Shown here in pieces: positions 34,314 through 43,141 of a DNA stretch of 64,000 bases. Below the pieces are notes generated by a model. That model was not told where the DNA came from, did not search any database, and worked only from the letters and a program-made list of their open reading frames with translations. The position numbers and the translations under genes were made by a program. Origin of the DNA: Poindextera sp036494815 (GTDB taxonomy: Bacteria; Pseudomonadota; Alphaproteobacteria; Caulobacterales; Caulobacteraceae); the NCBI GenBank assembly GCA_036494815.1, contig DASXNV010000063.1, positions 62,001 through 126,000 on the forward strand. Reading direction: 5' to 3'. Position 1 is the stretch's first letter. Each line of letters opens with the position of its first letter.

Positions 34314-35787
34314 GACCGAGCGCGACGCCGCCGTCATCGACATCGGCTCCAACTCGATCCGTCTGGTGATTTACCGGCTCGACGGCCGGGCCATCTGGAC
34401 CGTGTTCAATGAAAAGGTCCTGGCGGGCCTGGGCCGCGAGGTCGCCCAGACCGGCCGCCTTGCGCCTGAAGGCGTGGAAGCCGCGCTTGGCGCGCTGCGA
34501 CGCTTCAAGGCGGTGCTGGACGCCGCCCACCCCGCCACCGTTTCGGTCGTCGCCACGGCCGCTGTGCGCGAGGCCAGCGACGGCTCGCTGTTTATCACCC
34601 GCATCCGGGACGCCACCGGCCTGACGGTGCGGGTGCTGTCCGGCGAGGAGGAAGCTCGCCTCGCCGCCCTTGGGGTTCTGGCCGGCGCCCCAGACGCCGA
34701 GGGCCTGGTGGGCGACCTGGGCGGCTCCAGCCTAGAGCTAACCCCCATCGCCAGAGGCGAACCCGCCCGCGGCGTAACCTTGCCCCTGGGCCCCTTCGCC
34801 CTGCGCGGGCCGGATGGCTTCGATCTGGAGCGGACGCGGGCGCGGGTCATGCGCGCCCTGGACCGGTTCGACCTGAAATCCAAGGGCTCGACCCTCTACG
34901 CCGTTGGCGGCGGCTGGCGAAACCTAGCGCTCCTGCAGATGCGCATCGCTGGCTATCCGCTGCAGATCGTGCACCAGTACGAGATCAGCGGCGCCGAGGC
35001 CTTGGAGGCGGCCAGCTTCATCGCCCGCCAGTCGCGGGGCTCGCTGGAACGCATCGAGGGCGTCTCCAAACGCCGCCTAGACACCATCCCCTATGCCGCC
35101 CTGGTGTTGGAAGGCCTGATCGAGCGCCTGCATTTCGACCGTATCTCCATCTCGGCCTATGGGGTGCGCGAGGGGCTGCTGTTCGACGCCATGGGCGAGG
35201 CGGTTCGGGCCGAAGATCCCCTGATCGCCGGGGCCGCGGCGCTGGGCGCCCGTTCGGGCATCGGCGAAGACCTTGGGCCAGCGCTGCAGGCCTGGCTGGC
35301 GCCGCTGTTTTCCACCCTGCCCTCCTTGTTCGAGGGCCGCGACGCGACCCTGATCTCCGCCGCTTGCCACCTGGCCGACCTGGGCGCGCGGCTGCATCCC
35401 GACCACCGCGCCGACCTGGTGTTCGAACAGGTGCTGCGCGCGCCCCTGGCGGGCCTGAACCACGCCGAGCGCGCCTTCCTGGCCGTCGCCCTGTTCGCTC
35501 GCCACACCGCGGCCAACAATACCCCCGAGCGCGGCACAATCGCTCGGATACTGTCCGCGGAGCGGGTCCAGCGCGCCCGAGCCCTGGGCGCGGCCATGCG
35601 GCTGGGTTGCGACCTGTCCGGCCGCAGCAACGCCCTGCTTGGCCGATCCCAACTGCTCGTCGATCAGGAGGTCGTGCTGCTCACCGCCGACACCGGCTGG
35701 GCCGACATGCTGCTGGGCGAACAGACCGCCAAACGCGCCAGCACCTTGGCGGATACGTTGGATCTGGGGTTGCGGCTGGGGCGGTAG
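34294..35787 (+). CDS. ppx: Exopolyphosphatase / pppGpp phosphohydrolase (Ppx/GppA family)
   Basis: A 497-residue ASKHA-fold phosphatase that removes terminal phosphates from polyphosphate or converts pppGpp to ppGpp. Motifs: AVIDIGSNSIRLVIY (phosphate loop), VATAAVREASDG, VLSGEEEARLAALGVL, GLVGDLGGSSLELTPI. The C-terminal HD-like region (SAACHLADLGARLHPDHRA) is present as in long Ppx. It overlaps the end of ppk1. Choice between Ppx and GppA is not possible from sequence alone; position next to ppk1 favours Ppx. Confidence 0.93.
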   Translation: MSTHADRTERDAAVIDIGSNSIRLVIYRLDGRAIWTVFNEKVLAGLGREVAQTGRLAPEGVEAALGALRRFKAVLDAAHPATVSVVATAAVREASDGSLFITRIRDATGLTVRVLSGEEEARLAALGVLAGAPDAEGLVGDLGGSSLELTPIARGEPARGVTLPLGPFALRGPDGFDLERTRARVMRALDRFDLKSKGSTLYAVGGGWRNLALLQMRIAGYPLQIVHQYEISGAEALEAASFIARQSRGSLERIEGVSKRRLDTIPYAALVLEGLIERLHFDRISISAYGVREGLLFDAMGEAVRAEDPLIAGAAALGARSGIGEDLGPALQAWLAPLFSTLPSLFEGRDATLISAACHLADLGARLHPDHRADLVFEQVLRAPLAGLNHAERAFLAVALFARHTAANNTPERGTIARILSAERVQRARALGAAMRLGCDLSGRSNALLGRSQLLVDQEVVLLTADTGWADMLLGEQTAKRASTLADTLDLGLRLGR

Positions 35788-35897
35788 GTTGGTTGCCACT
35801 GCGCTGCTGAAAACGAACGTCCACAACGACGAAGGCAGATGGATTGCAGGCGCCGCAGAGCGGGTCTAGCTAAACTATTGCGGCATTTTCAATCACC

Positions 35898-36380
35898 ATG
35901 GAACTCAGTTCGCATGGATGGGCTTGTCTCCATTTTCGCAATGGAGATAGATTCCACCTGATCGACGGTGCGTCTTATGTGACGGACATCTTAGGTGATT
36001 TGGTGCGAACGGCTGTCGATGTTGTCAGCTATTCATGGAGATCCGCGATGTCCTTGGAGAACGAGCCAGGTGAATGGCGTTTAATCTGTGAAGGTGAGAC
36101 GTCAACGCGACCGGATAATAAGATCGCGATCAGTTACCTCACGTTTGCGGAACTAGCCTGGCCTTTGCAACCAGAAGGCGATCGTGTCGAAGCCTTTCAT
36201 ACATCCTAAGACCGAGATGATTCTGGCCGCGCGGTCCTGGACTTGGCGAAAGACATTCGGGATCAAATCAGTACGGCGTCGATGGATATCAACGTAAAAT
36301 GGGGCGGTGAACGAGGCTTTCCGCACCGCGCACTTGCTGCGTTAGAAGCTGCACTTTCAACCGCTGAGCCAACCCGCTGA
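35898..36380 (+). pseudogene. Accessory hypothetical gene interrupted by an in-frame TAA
   Basis: ATG 35898 opens a frame (SSHGWACLHFRNGDRFHLIDGASYVTDILGDLVR) that meets TAA at 36207-36209 after 103 codons. The same frame continues with coding-like sequence (GRAVLDLAKDIRDQISTASMD, then GFPHRALAALEAALSTAEP) to TGA at 36378-36380. Without the stop it would be 160 residues. The first part resembles small uncharacterised proteins I loosely associate with immunity-type or orphan accessory genes, without certainty. Base composition is AT-richer than both neighbours, with codons such as TTA, GTA and AGA-like usage rare here. This suggests transfer followed by decay. Confidence 0.6.
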
Positions 36381-36416
36381 CATGGGCCGATGGTAACAGA
36401 AGGGCGATACCCGCCG

Positions 36417-37064
36417 CTAAAACACCAGCCGCCCCTTCAACTCGTCGAACGGGACCATCACGTGCTCACGATAGGCGGGCCGGTCCTGCAGGCGGGCGTA
36501 CCAGGCCTCGACCCGGGGCAACGCCGGCCGGTCGATATCCAGCGCGAAGTAACGATAGAGCGAGGCGCCCAGGGGGATGCCCGCCAGGGTCAGTTGGTCG
36601 CCAGCCAGGAATTCCCGGTCGGCCAGCACCTTTTCTACAACCTGCATGAGGGCTGAGCACCACTGGATGCTCTGGGCGACGGCGGCCATGTCCCGGTCCG
36701 GTTCGGGGGTGCGGTAGAAACCCCAGAACACGCCGGTGACAAAGGCAGGCTGCCAGGCGCTCTGGCACCAGTCCGTCCACCGGTCGCTCAAGGATCGTGT
36801 CGCGGCGTCCACGGGCCAAAACGCCGGTCCGCCATATTGGGCCGCCAGATATCTGAGGATGGCGTGCGACTCCCAGATCGACACCGCCCCGTCCTCGATC
36901 ACCGGCACCAGCCGATGCGGGGTCAGGGCGCGGAACTCGGGGTCGGAGAGCCGGCCGAACGGGCCACCAGCGGGGATGTGCTCGTGGTCCAGGCCCAGCT
37001 CGCCCACCAGCCACATCACCTTTTGAACGTTCTGCGAGTTACGGCGACCCCAGATCTTGAGCAT
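36417..37064 (-). CDS. Glutathione S-transferase family protein
   Basis: A 215-residue GST. The thioredoxin-fold N-terminal domain covers about 1-80 (LKIWGRRNSQNVQKVMWLVGELGL), with the glutathione-contact segment VPVIEDGAVSIWESHAI. An all-helical C-terminal domain follows (DREFLAGDQLTLAGIPLG). It conjugates or reduces electrophiles with glutathione; the substrate is unknown. It begins 13 bp after the rnd stop on the same strand. Confidence 0.9.
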   Translation of the reverse strand: MLKIWGRRNSQNVQKVMWLVGELGLDHEHIPAGGPFGRLSDPEFRALTPHRLVPVIEDGAVSIWESHAILRYLAAQYGGPAFWPVDAATRSLSDRWTDWCQSAWQPAFVTGVFWGFYRTPEPDRDMAAVAQSIQWCSALMQVVEKVLADREFLAGDQLTLAGIPLGASLYRYFALDIDRPALPRVEAWYARLQDRPAYREHVMVPFDELKGRLVF

Positions 37065-37077
37065 GAGCCACCACCGC

Positions 37078-38253
37078 TTAGCTCGCCGGCGCTCGCGGCG
37101 CCCGGCGCACCTCGACCACCCGCACCCGCGCGCCGTCCAGCACCAGGGCCAGTTCGCCCCGCTTGAGCTTCAGGGCGTCCTCACCAAAGGCCTCCAGCCG
37201 CCAGCCGTGCAGGGCCTGGGTGTCTGCGTTGTCGTCATTGGCGATCTTTTCCAGGTCCGAGACCGTGGCGATCAGCTTCGAGGCCACGCCGGCGTCCTCG
37301 GCCCGCGCCTTCAGCAATACCTTGAGCAGCTCGACAATGGCGCCCGAGGCCGGATTGGGCGGGGTGTTGTTGCGCTCGATCTGCGGCGCATAGCCCTCGG
37401 GGTCCTTCAGGGCCGCGCGAATCACCTCGATCAGTTCCGGGCCGAAGCGCGAGCCCGCGAACCCCTTCTGCAGCGAACGCAGGCGGTTCAGGCCCTCGGC
37501 GTCGGTGGGCGCCTGGGCGGCGATCTCATCGATCACGTCGTCCTTGATGATGCGCCCGCGCGGCTGGTCCCGAGTCTGGGCGGTGCGTTCGCGCCAGGCG
37601 GCCACGGCGCGGAACACCGCCAGGTATTTCACCGAGTGCTTGCGCGGCTTCAGCCGGCGCCAAGCGTTTTCCGGTTCGGTGTCGTAATTGGCCGGGTCAG
37701 TCAGCGAGGCCATTTCCTCGGTGACCCAGGGCAGACGACCGGCCGTTTCCAACCGTTCGCGCAGCATGGGGTAAAGCGCAGCCAAGTGGGTCACGTCGGC
37801 CAAGGCGTATTCCATCTGAGCGTCGCTCAGCGGCCGGCGCGCCCAGTCGGTGAAGCGGCTGGACTTGTCCAGGTCGATCCGCAGCATCTGGCGCACCAGG
37901 GCGTCATACGCGATCTGCTCGCCAAAGCCGGCGGCCATGCTGGCGATCTGGGTGTCGAACAGGGGCCTGGGGATCACGCCGAGATTATAGAAGATCTCCA
38001 CGTCCTGACGGGCGGCGTGGAACACCTTGTCGATCTTTGGATCGGCGAGCAAAGCCAGGAGCGGCGCAAGATCGATGCCCTCGGCTAGGGGGTCGATATT
38101 GGCGGCGGCGCTGGGTCCGGCGACCTGGACAAGGCACAGTTTGGGCCAATAGGTGGTCTCGCGCATGAATTCGGTGTCGACGGCGATGAAAGGGTCGCTG
38201 GCGATACGGTCGCAGAAGGCCTGCAATTGCGCTGTGGTGGTGATCGGTGTCAT
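37078..38253 (-). CDS. rnd: Ribonuclease D
   Basis: A 391-residue 3'-5' exoribonuclease of the DEDDy class that trims tRNA and other stable RNA 3' ends. Exo I is FIAVDTEFMRETTYWPKLCLVQ, Exo II lies around VFHAARQDVEIFYN, and Exo III is YALADVTHLAALYP. Two HRDC-like regions follow. ATG 38253 (MTPITTTAQLQAF) is chosen; a frame 15 codons longer has no support. TTGCCC-N17-GCTATA lies just upstream, so the mRNA may have a very short leader. Confidence 0.95.
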   Translation of the reverse strand: MTPITTTAQLQAFCDRIASDPFIAVDTEFMRETTYWPKLCLVQVAGPSAAANIDPLAEGIDLAPLLALLADPKIDKVFHAARQDVEIFYNLGVIPRPLFDTQIASMAAGFGEQIAYDALVRQMLRIDLDKSSRFTDWARRPLSDAQMEYALADVTHLAALYPMLRERLETAGRLPWVTEEMASLTDPANYDTEPENAWRRLKPRKHSVKYLAVFRAVAAWRERTAQTRDQPRGRIIKDDVIDEIAAQAPTDAEGLNRLRSLQKGFAGSRFGPELIEVIRAALKDPEGYAPQIERNNTPPNPASGAIVELLKVLLKARAEDAGVASKLIATVSDLEKIANDDNADTQALHGWRLEAFGEDALKLKRGELALVLDGARVRVVEVRRAPRAPAS

Positions 38254-38336
38254 CGGATAGCTATAGCCTGACGCGGCGTCCTTTGGGCAAGCGCTCAAAT
38301 TGACTCAACCCGGTTTACACCACCCCTGCGGCCTGT

Positions 38337-38365
38337 TTGACGCGCCTGGAGGGGCAAAATTCAAC
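38337..38365 (+). promoter_or_regulatory. Weak candidate promoter of purMN
   Basis: TTGACG (38337-38342), 17 bp, TTCAAC (38360-38365) lies about 50 bp before purM. The -35 is good and the -10 poor. No purine riboswitch or PurR-like palindrome is visible in the 160-bp gap between rnd and purM. Confidence 0.25.
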
Positions 38366-38413
38366 ACGAAGCGGGCGACGCCGCCAACGGTGGGGCCTGA
38401 AGGATAGTTCTAG

Positions 38414-39445
38414 ATGACCGATCGGCCCAATGGCCTCACCTATGCCGAGGCTGGCGTGGATATCGACGCTGGCGCCGCCCTGGTTGAGGCGATCAAGCCT
38501 CTGGCCAAGGCCACTCGCCGCCCCGGTGCGGATGCGTCCCTGGGCGGCTTCGGCGCCCTGTTCGACCTGAAGGCGGCAGGCTTCACCGATCCCCTGATCG
38601 TCTCCACCACCGACGGCGTCGGCACCAAGCTGAAGATCGCCATCGAGAGCGGCCATCACGACACGGTCGGCATCGACCTTGTGGCCATGTGCGTCAACGA
38701 CCTGCTGGCCCAGGGCGCCGAGCCGCTGATGTTCCTCGACTACTACGCCACCGGCCGGCTGGACGTGGAGGTCGCCCGGCGCGTGGTGGCCGGCATCGCC
38801 GAGGGCTGCCGCCAGGCGGGCGCGGCCCTGGTGGGCGGCGAGACGGCGGAAATGCCCGGCATGTATGGCGAGGGCGACTATGACTTGGCCGGGTTTTCCA
38901 TCGGCGCCGTGGAGCGCGACGCGGTGCTGCCGCGGCTGCAGACCCAGGCCCCCGGCGACCTTTTAATCGGCGTCGGCTCCTCCGGCCCCCATTCCAATGG
39001 CTATTCCCTTGTGCGGCGCATCGTCGAGCGCTCGGGCTTGGCCTGGGACGCGCCGGCGCCCTTCGCCCCCGAGCAGTCCCTGGGCGGGGCCCTGATGGCC
39101 CCGACCCGGATCTACGTCAAAAGCGTGCTGCCCCTGATCAAGTCCGGCCTGATCGAGGCCGGCGCCCACATCACTGGGGGCGGCCTGATCGAGAACCCGC
39201 CCCGGGCTATCGCCGAGGGCCTGGAGCCGCATTTCGACTGGAACGCCTGGCCCCTGCCCCCCGTGTTCGAATGGCTGCAAAAGGTGGGTGGCGTGTCGGA
39301 CCACGAGTTGCGCCGTACCTTCAATTGCGGTGTTGGCTTTGTGCTGATCGTCAAACCGCGCCATGTGGAGGCTGTGCTGGCGACCCTGCTAAACGCTGGC
39401 GAGACCGCCTTTGTCTGCGGCCAACTGGCCAAGGTCGACTCCTGA
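38414..39445 (+). CDS. purM: Phosphoribosylformylglycinamidine cyclo-ligase (AIR synthetase)
   Basis: A 343-residue enzyme that closes FGAM to AIR using ATP, the fifth step of purine synthesis. Family motifs: LTYAEAGVDIDAG, STTDGVGTKLKIA, GIDLVAMCVNDLLAQGAEPL, GGETAEMPGMY, GSSGPHSNGYSLVR and HITGGGLIENPPR. GAAGGA lies 8 bp before the ATG. purN begins 5 bp after its stop, the common purMN operon. Confidence 0.97.
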   Translation: MTDRPNGLTYAEAGVDIDAGAALVEAIKPLAKATRRPGADASLGGFGALFDLKAAGFTDPLIVSTTDGVGTKLKIAIESGHHDTVGIDLVAMCVNDLLAQGAEPLMFLDYYATGRLDVEVARRVVAGIAEGCRQAGAALVGGETAEMPGMYGEGDYDLAGFSIGAVERDAVLPRLQTQAPGDLLIGVGSSGPHSNGYSLVRRIVERSGLAWDAPAPFAPEQSLGGALMAPTRIYVKSVLPLIKSGLIEAGAHITGGGLIENPPRAIAEGLEPHFDWNAWPLPPVFEWLQKVGGVSDHELRRTFNCGVGFVLIVKPRHVEAVLATLLNAGETAFVCGQLAKVDS

Positions 39446-39450
39446 TCGCC

Positions 39451-40074
39451 ATGCGCAAACGCGTAGGCATTCTCATCTCCGGGCGCGGCACTGACGCCCT
39501 GTCGCTGATCCGCGCCGCCCAGGCCGCAGACTATCCGGCCGAGATCGCCGTGGTGATCTCCAATCGGCCGGACGCGCCTGGCTTGCAGAGGGCGACGGAG
39601 GCCGGGGTCTTCGCCCTGACCATCGACCACCGCCTTTACGGCAAGGATCGCGAAGCCCACGAGCGGGCCATCGACCTGGCCCTGCGCGAAGCCGGCGTGG
39701 AGTTCGTGGCCCTGGCCGGCTATATGCGTATCCTGACGCCGTTCCTGGTGGAGGCCTGGGCCGGGCGGATGATCAATGTGCATCCGGCCCTGCTGCCGTC
39801 CTTCACCGGCCTCGACACCCACCGCCGGGCCCTTGAGGCCGGGGTCAAGCTGCACGGCTGCAGCGTCCACTGGGTGAGCAATGGCGTCGATGAAGGCCCT
39901 TTGATCGGCCAGGCCGCCGTTCCTGTGCTGCCGGACGATGACGAGGCGCGCCTCGCTGCCCGGGTGCTGGCCGCCGAGCATCGGCTCTACCCCCTCTGCC
40001 TCGCCGCTGCGGTGAGCGGGATCGCCATTGCGCCCAGCCCGTTGGCGGTCCTGGCCAATCCGCCGTTCGCCTGA
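39451..40074 (+). CDS. purN: Phosphoribosylglycinamide formyltransferase
   Basis: A 207-residue folate-dependent transferase that formylates GAR, the third step of purine synthesis. The catalytic Asn-His pair is in INVHPALLPSF, followed by GLDTHRRALEAG and a catalytic Asp in NGVDEGPLIGQ. The N-terminal phosphate loop reads ISGRGTD (residues 9-15), where the family usually has G-x-G-S/T-N; Asn is replaced by Asp15. Activity is likely but this position is unusual. ATG 39451 is chosen because it follows purM by 5 bp. Confidence 0.93.
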   Translation: MRKRVGILISGRGTDALSLIRAAQAADYPAEIAVVISNRPDAPGLQRATEAGVFALTIDHRLYGKDREAHERAIDLALREAGVEFVALAGYMRILTPFLVEAWAGRMINVHPALLPSFTGLDTHRRALEAGVKLHGCSVHWVSNGVDEGPLIGQAAVPVLPDDDEARLAARVLAAEHRLYPLCLAAAVSGIAIAPSPLAVLANPPFA

Positions 40075-40079
40075 CCGTT

Positions 40080-42374
40080 GTGACCGGCGTCGATCAGCAG
40101 CTGGCTGACGCCCTCGCCCGCCATCGCGCAGGCGCGCTGGATGAGGCGGCCGAGCACTACGGGCGGATACTCGTCGCCCAGCCCGGTCATCCGGACGCGT
40201 TGCACCTGCTCGGCGTGGTCGAGCAACAGCGCGGCCGTTTAGACTCCAGTGTTGAGTTGATCCGTCGCGCTCTAACGTTCAGAAGTGATCCGGTTTTCGC
40301 CTCCAACTTGGCCAACGCCTTCCTGAGCCTTGGCCGCTACGCCGAAGCGGAACAGGCCTGTCGCCAAGCCCTGGCCGCCAATCCAGCCATCGGCATGGCC
40401 CACGGCAATCTCGGCATCGCCCTGCACGCCCAGGGCCGGCTGGACGAGGCGGCCGAAGCCCTGCGACAGGCCATCGCCCTCGATCCCGCGCGGCCGGAGC
40501 CCCAGGCCAGCCTTGGCGTCGTGCTGCTGGATCTGGGCCGCCGCGAGGATTCGATCGCCGTCCTGACGGCGCTTTTGGCCGCGCACCCTGACGCCGCCAT
40601 CGCCCACTACAACTTGGCCAACGTCGTCGCCGCCGACCAGACCCCGGCCAATCTGGCCAACGCTCTGGCCCACTATGACCGGGCGATCGCCCTGGTCCCG
40701 GGCTATGCCGACGCCCAGGCCAACCGGGCGGCCATTCTGCGGCGCATGGAGCTCTACGAGGCCTCCGAGGCGGGGTTTCACGCCGCCCTGGCCCTCAATC
40801 CGAACTCCGCCCTGACCCACTACAACCACGGCCTGCTGCTGGGCGAAATGGACCAGCCCGCTGAGGCCCTAGCGGCGCATGATCGCGCCATAGCCCTTGC
40901 CCCGAACCTGGCTGTGGCCCACTCCCATCGCGGCAACATGCTGAGCGCCCTCGAGCGGGCGGTCGAGGCCATGGCCGCCCACAGCCGCGCCCTGGCCCTG
41001 GCGCCGGACGACGCGCTGCTTCATCACAATCTCGGCCTGTCCTTCGGCCACGAGGCGCTGCTCGAGCAAGCCATCGCCGCTCAGAGCCGCTCCATCGCCC
41101 TCAAACCCGACTACGCCCCGGCCTACGCCGCCCTCGCCGCCGCCCTGGCAGAACTGGACCGCGCCGACGATGCCCTGGACGCCGCGCGCCGAGCCATCGC
41201 CCTCGACCCGACCCTCGGCATGGCTCACTCGTCGCTCGGCCAAGCCCTGATGGCAAAGGGCGATCTGGACGCAGCGGAAATCGCTCTGGAGGAGGCGGTC
41301 GCACGGCGCCCCAACCTAGCTCAAAGCCACCTGAATCTTGGTGTGGTCCACTTGCGCCAGGGCCGGGTGACTGAGGCGGAGGTCGCCTATCGCCGCGCTC
41401 TGGAGCTGCGCTCGGAGATCTGGGAGGCGAACTACAATCTGGGCGTCGTCCATCTGCAGCAGGGCCGCTACGCCGAGGCTTGGCCTGGATTTGAGCACCG
41501 CCTGCGCGCGCCCGCCCGCCGCCGCGCCGATGCCCGCTATGCGCAACCCATTTGGCGCGGCGAAGAGCTGACCGGCAAGACCATCCTGCTGCACGGCGAA
41601 CAAGGCCTGGGCGACATCCTGCAATCCGCACGCTTCATCGCTGCGGTCGCCGCCCTTGGCGCGCGGGTGATGATCGAGGCGCAGAGCCCCGCGCGGCGTC
41701 TGCTGGAGCGGCTGCCTGGCGTCGAGCGGTTCGTCGAGACGAGTGAACCCTGCCCGCCGACGGACTTCCATCTACCGCTGTTCAGCCTGCCCGAGCGCCT
41801 CCGCGTCACCCTCGATAGCCTGCCGGGGCCAATCCCCTATCTGAACGTGGATCCAGCGCTGACGGCGACGTGGCGCGCACGAATCGACGCCGCCTTTCCA
41901 CGACCCGCGCCGCGTGTCGGCATCGTCTGGAGCGGCAATGTCACGGCCAAGGTGGATCGTGGACGCTCGATCCCGCTGGCGGCCTTCGCGCCTCTCGCCA
42001 CACGGATCGGGGCGCCGCTGATCAGCCTGCAAAAGCTATATGGCCTGGAACAACTGGATGACCTGGGTGTGGGCATGGCCGTCGAGCATTTGGGCGAAGC
42101 CTATGAAGCCGGCGACTTGGCCGACACGGCCGCAGTGATCCAGGCCCTGGACCTGGTGATCGCCTGTGACACCAGTGTGGCCCACCTCGCCGGCGCCCTG
42201 GGCGCTCCTGTTTGGCTGGCGATCAATGCCGTGGGCGACTGGCGCTGGCTGACGGACCGGACGGACAGCCCCTGGTATCCGAGCCTGCGGATCTATCGCC
42301 AGCCGACGGTCGGGGACTGGGATGGGGTGTTCGAGGCGATGGCGGCGGATTGGGGAAGTCGCGCCGGGCGATGA
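40080..42374 (+). CDS. TPR-repeat protein with C-terminal glycosyltransferase-like domain
   Basis: A 764-residue protein starting at GTG, 5 bp after purN. Residues about 5-480 are roughly a dozen tetratricopeptide repeats (pattern A-x-A-x-A-I-A-L-x-P, for example YNLGVVHLQQGRYAEAW). The C-terminal about 270 residues resemble the GT9/GT41-like domain of bacterial TPR-glycosyltransferases: GKTILLHGEQGLGDILQ, VGIVWSGN, and DLVIACDTSVAHLAGALGAPVW. Such proteins are proposed to glycosylate surface or flagellar proteins; target and sugar donor are unknown. No signal peptide is seen. Confidence 0.88.
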   Translation: MTGVDQQLADALARHRAGALDEAAEHYGRILVAQPGHPDALHLLGVVEQQRGRLDSSVELIRRALTFRSDPVFASNLANAFLSLGRYAEAEQACRQALAANPAIGMAHGNLGIALHAQGRLDEAAEALRQAIALDPARPEPQASLGVVLLDLGRREDSIAVLTALLAAHPDAAIAHYNLANVVAADQTPANLANALAHYDRAIALVPGYADAQANRAAILRRMELYEASEAGFHAALALNPNSALTHYNHGLLLGEMDQPAEALAAHDRAIALAPNLAVAHSHRGNMLSALERAVEAMAAHSRALALAPDDALLHHNLGLSFGHEALLEQAIAAQSRSIALKPDYAPAYAALAAALAELDRADDALDAARRAIALDPTLGMAHSSLGQALMAKGDLDAAEIALEEAVARRPNLAQSHLNLGVVHLRQGRVTEAEVAYRRALELRSEIWEANYNLGVVHLQQGRYAEAWPGFEHRLRAPARRRADARYAQPIWRGEELTGKTILLHGEQGLGDILQSARFIAAVAALGARVMIEAQSPARRLLERLPGVERFVETSEPCPPTDFHLPLFSLPERLRVTLDSLPGPIPYLNVDPALTATWRARIDAAFPRPAPRVGIVWSGNVTAKVDRGRSIPLAAFAPLATRIGAPLISLQKLYGLEQLDDLGVGMAVEHLGEAYEAGDLADTAAVIQALDLVIACDTSVAHLAGALGAPVWLAINAVGDWRWLTDRTDSPWYPSLRIYRQPTVGDWDGVFEAMAADWGSRAGR

Positions 42375-42376
42375 TC

Positions 42377-43099
42377 TCAAGCCAAAGCCTGGAACCACCC
42401 CCCGATCATGGCCGCCTCGGCCCGGTGATTGACCGTCCGTTCAGCCGCTTCGTCGTCAATACCCCATTTTTCCTGTTGGAACGCCTCATCTAGCCGCGAC
42501 AGCTCATAGGCGTCGGGGGCGCTCAGCCGCTCGCGCTGCACCGCCAAGGCCAGGATCGCCGAGCCGTAGAGGGCGGTGGCGAAGATCAGGCCGGCCAGGG
42601 TGAAATCGTCCAATTCCTCGGCCAGATCGCCGACCCGGCGCAGGGTCGGCCCCGGCTGGGCGCGGTGGACGATTCCAACGGCGAGGGTGAAGTCGAGCTG
42701 CAGCTCTGCACGCGCCCAGTCCAGGATCGGGCCCCAGGCCTGGTTTTCTCGCTCGATCAGGGCTGCGGGGCCGGCGGCGTGGTAGCAGAGCAGGTCCGAG
42801 CCGGCGTATCGCACGATCTCGGCCACGACCTGGGCGCGGGTCTCGCCGATCCGATCCACCGTCGTATAGGCTAGGCGCGTGGCCGGCATGTGGCCCAGGT
42901 CGATATGTTCCACCTGGGCGCCCCATTCCTCGGCGACTAGGCTGGCCAGGGCCTGGGTCGGCACGATCACCCGAGCCCCGGCTGGCGAGCGCACCGCCCG
43001 GCCGTCGAGCAGGACGCCAAAACCGTCCTCGAGCGGACCGGCGGCGGCGCTCTTGTAGAAGCGCTTGGGCAGCTCCAGGCGATCGGTGGGAATGGACAT
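42377..43099 (-). CDS. ATP12-family F1-ATPase assembly chaperone
   Basis: A 240-residue homologue of mitochondrial Atp12, which binds the alpha subunit of F1-ATPase during assembly. Family features: PKRFYKSAAAGPLEDGFGVLLDGRAVRSPA, EEWGAQVEHID, PATRLAYTTVDRI and DLLCYHA. Conserved in alphaproteobacteria, commonly beside an RluC-type gene as here. It lies downstream of that gene on the same strand with a 42-bp gap. Confidence 0.93.
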   Translation of the reverse strand: MSIPTDRLELPKRFYKSAAAGPLEDGFGVLLDGRAVRSPAGARVIVPTQALASLVAEEWGAQVEHIDLGHMPATRLAYTTVDRIGETRAQVVAEIVRYAGSDLLCYHAAGPAALIERENQAWGPILDWARAELQLDFTLAVGIVHRAQPGPTLRRVGDLAEELDDFTLAGLIFATALYGSAILALAVQRERLSAPDAYELSRLDEAFQQEKWGIDDEAAERTVNHRAEAAMIGGWFQALA

Positions 43100-43141
43100 G
43101 GAGATACTCTCGGAGACCTGCAGGACGAGATCTGAGGAAGT

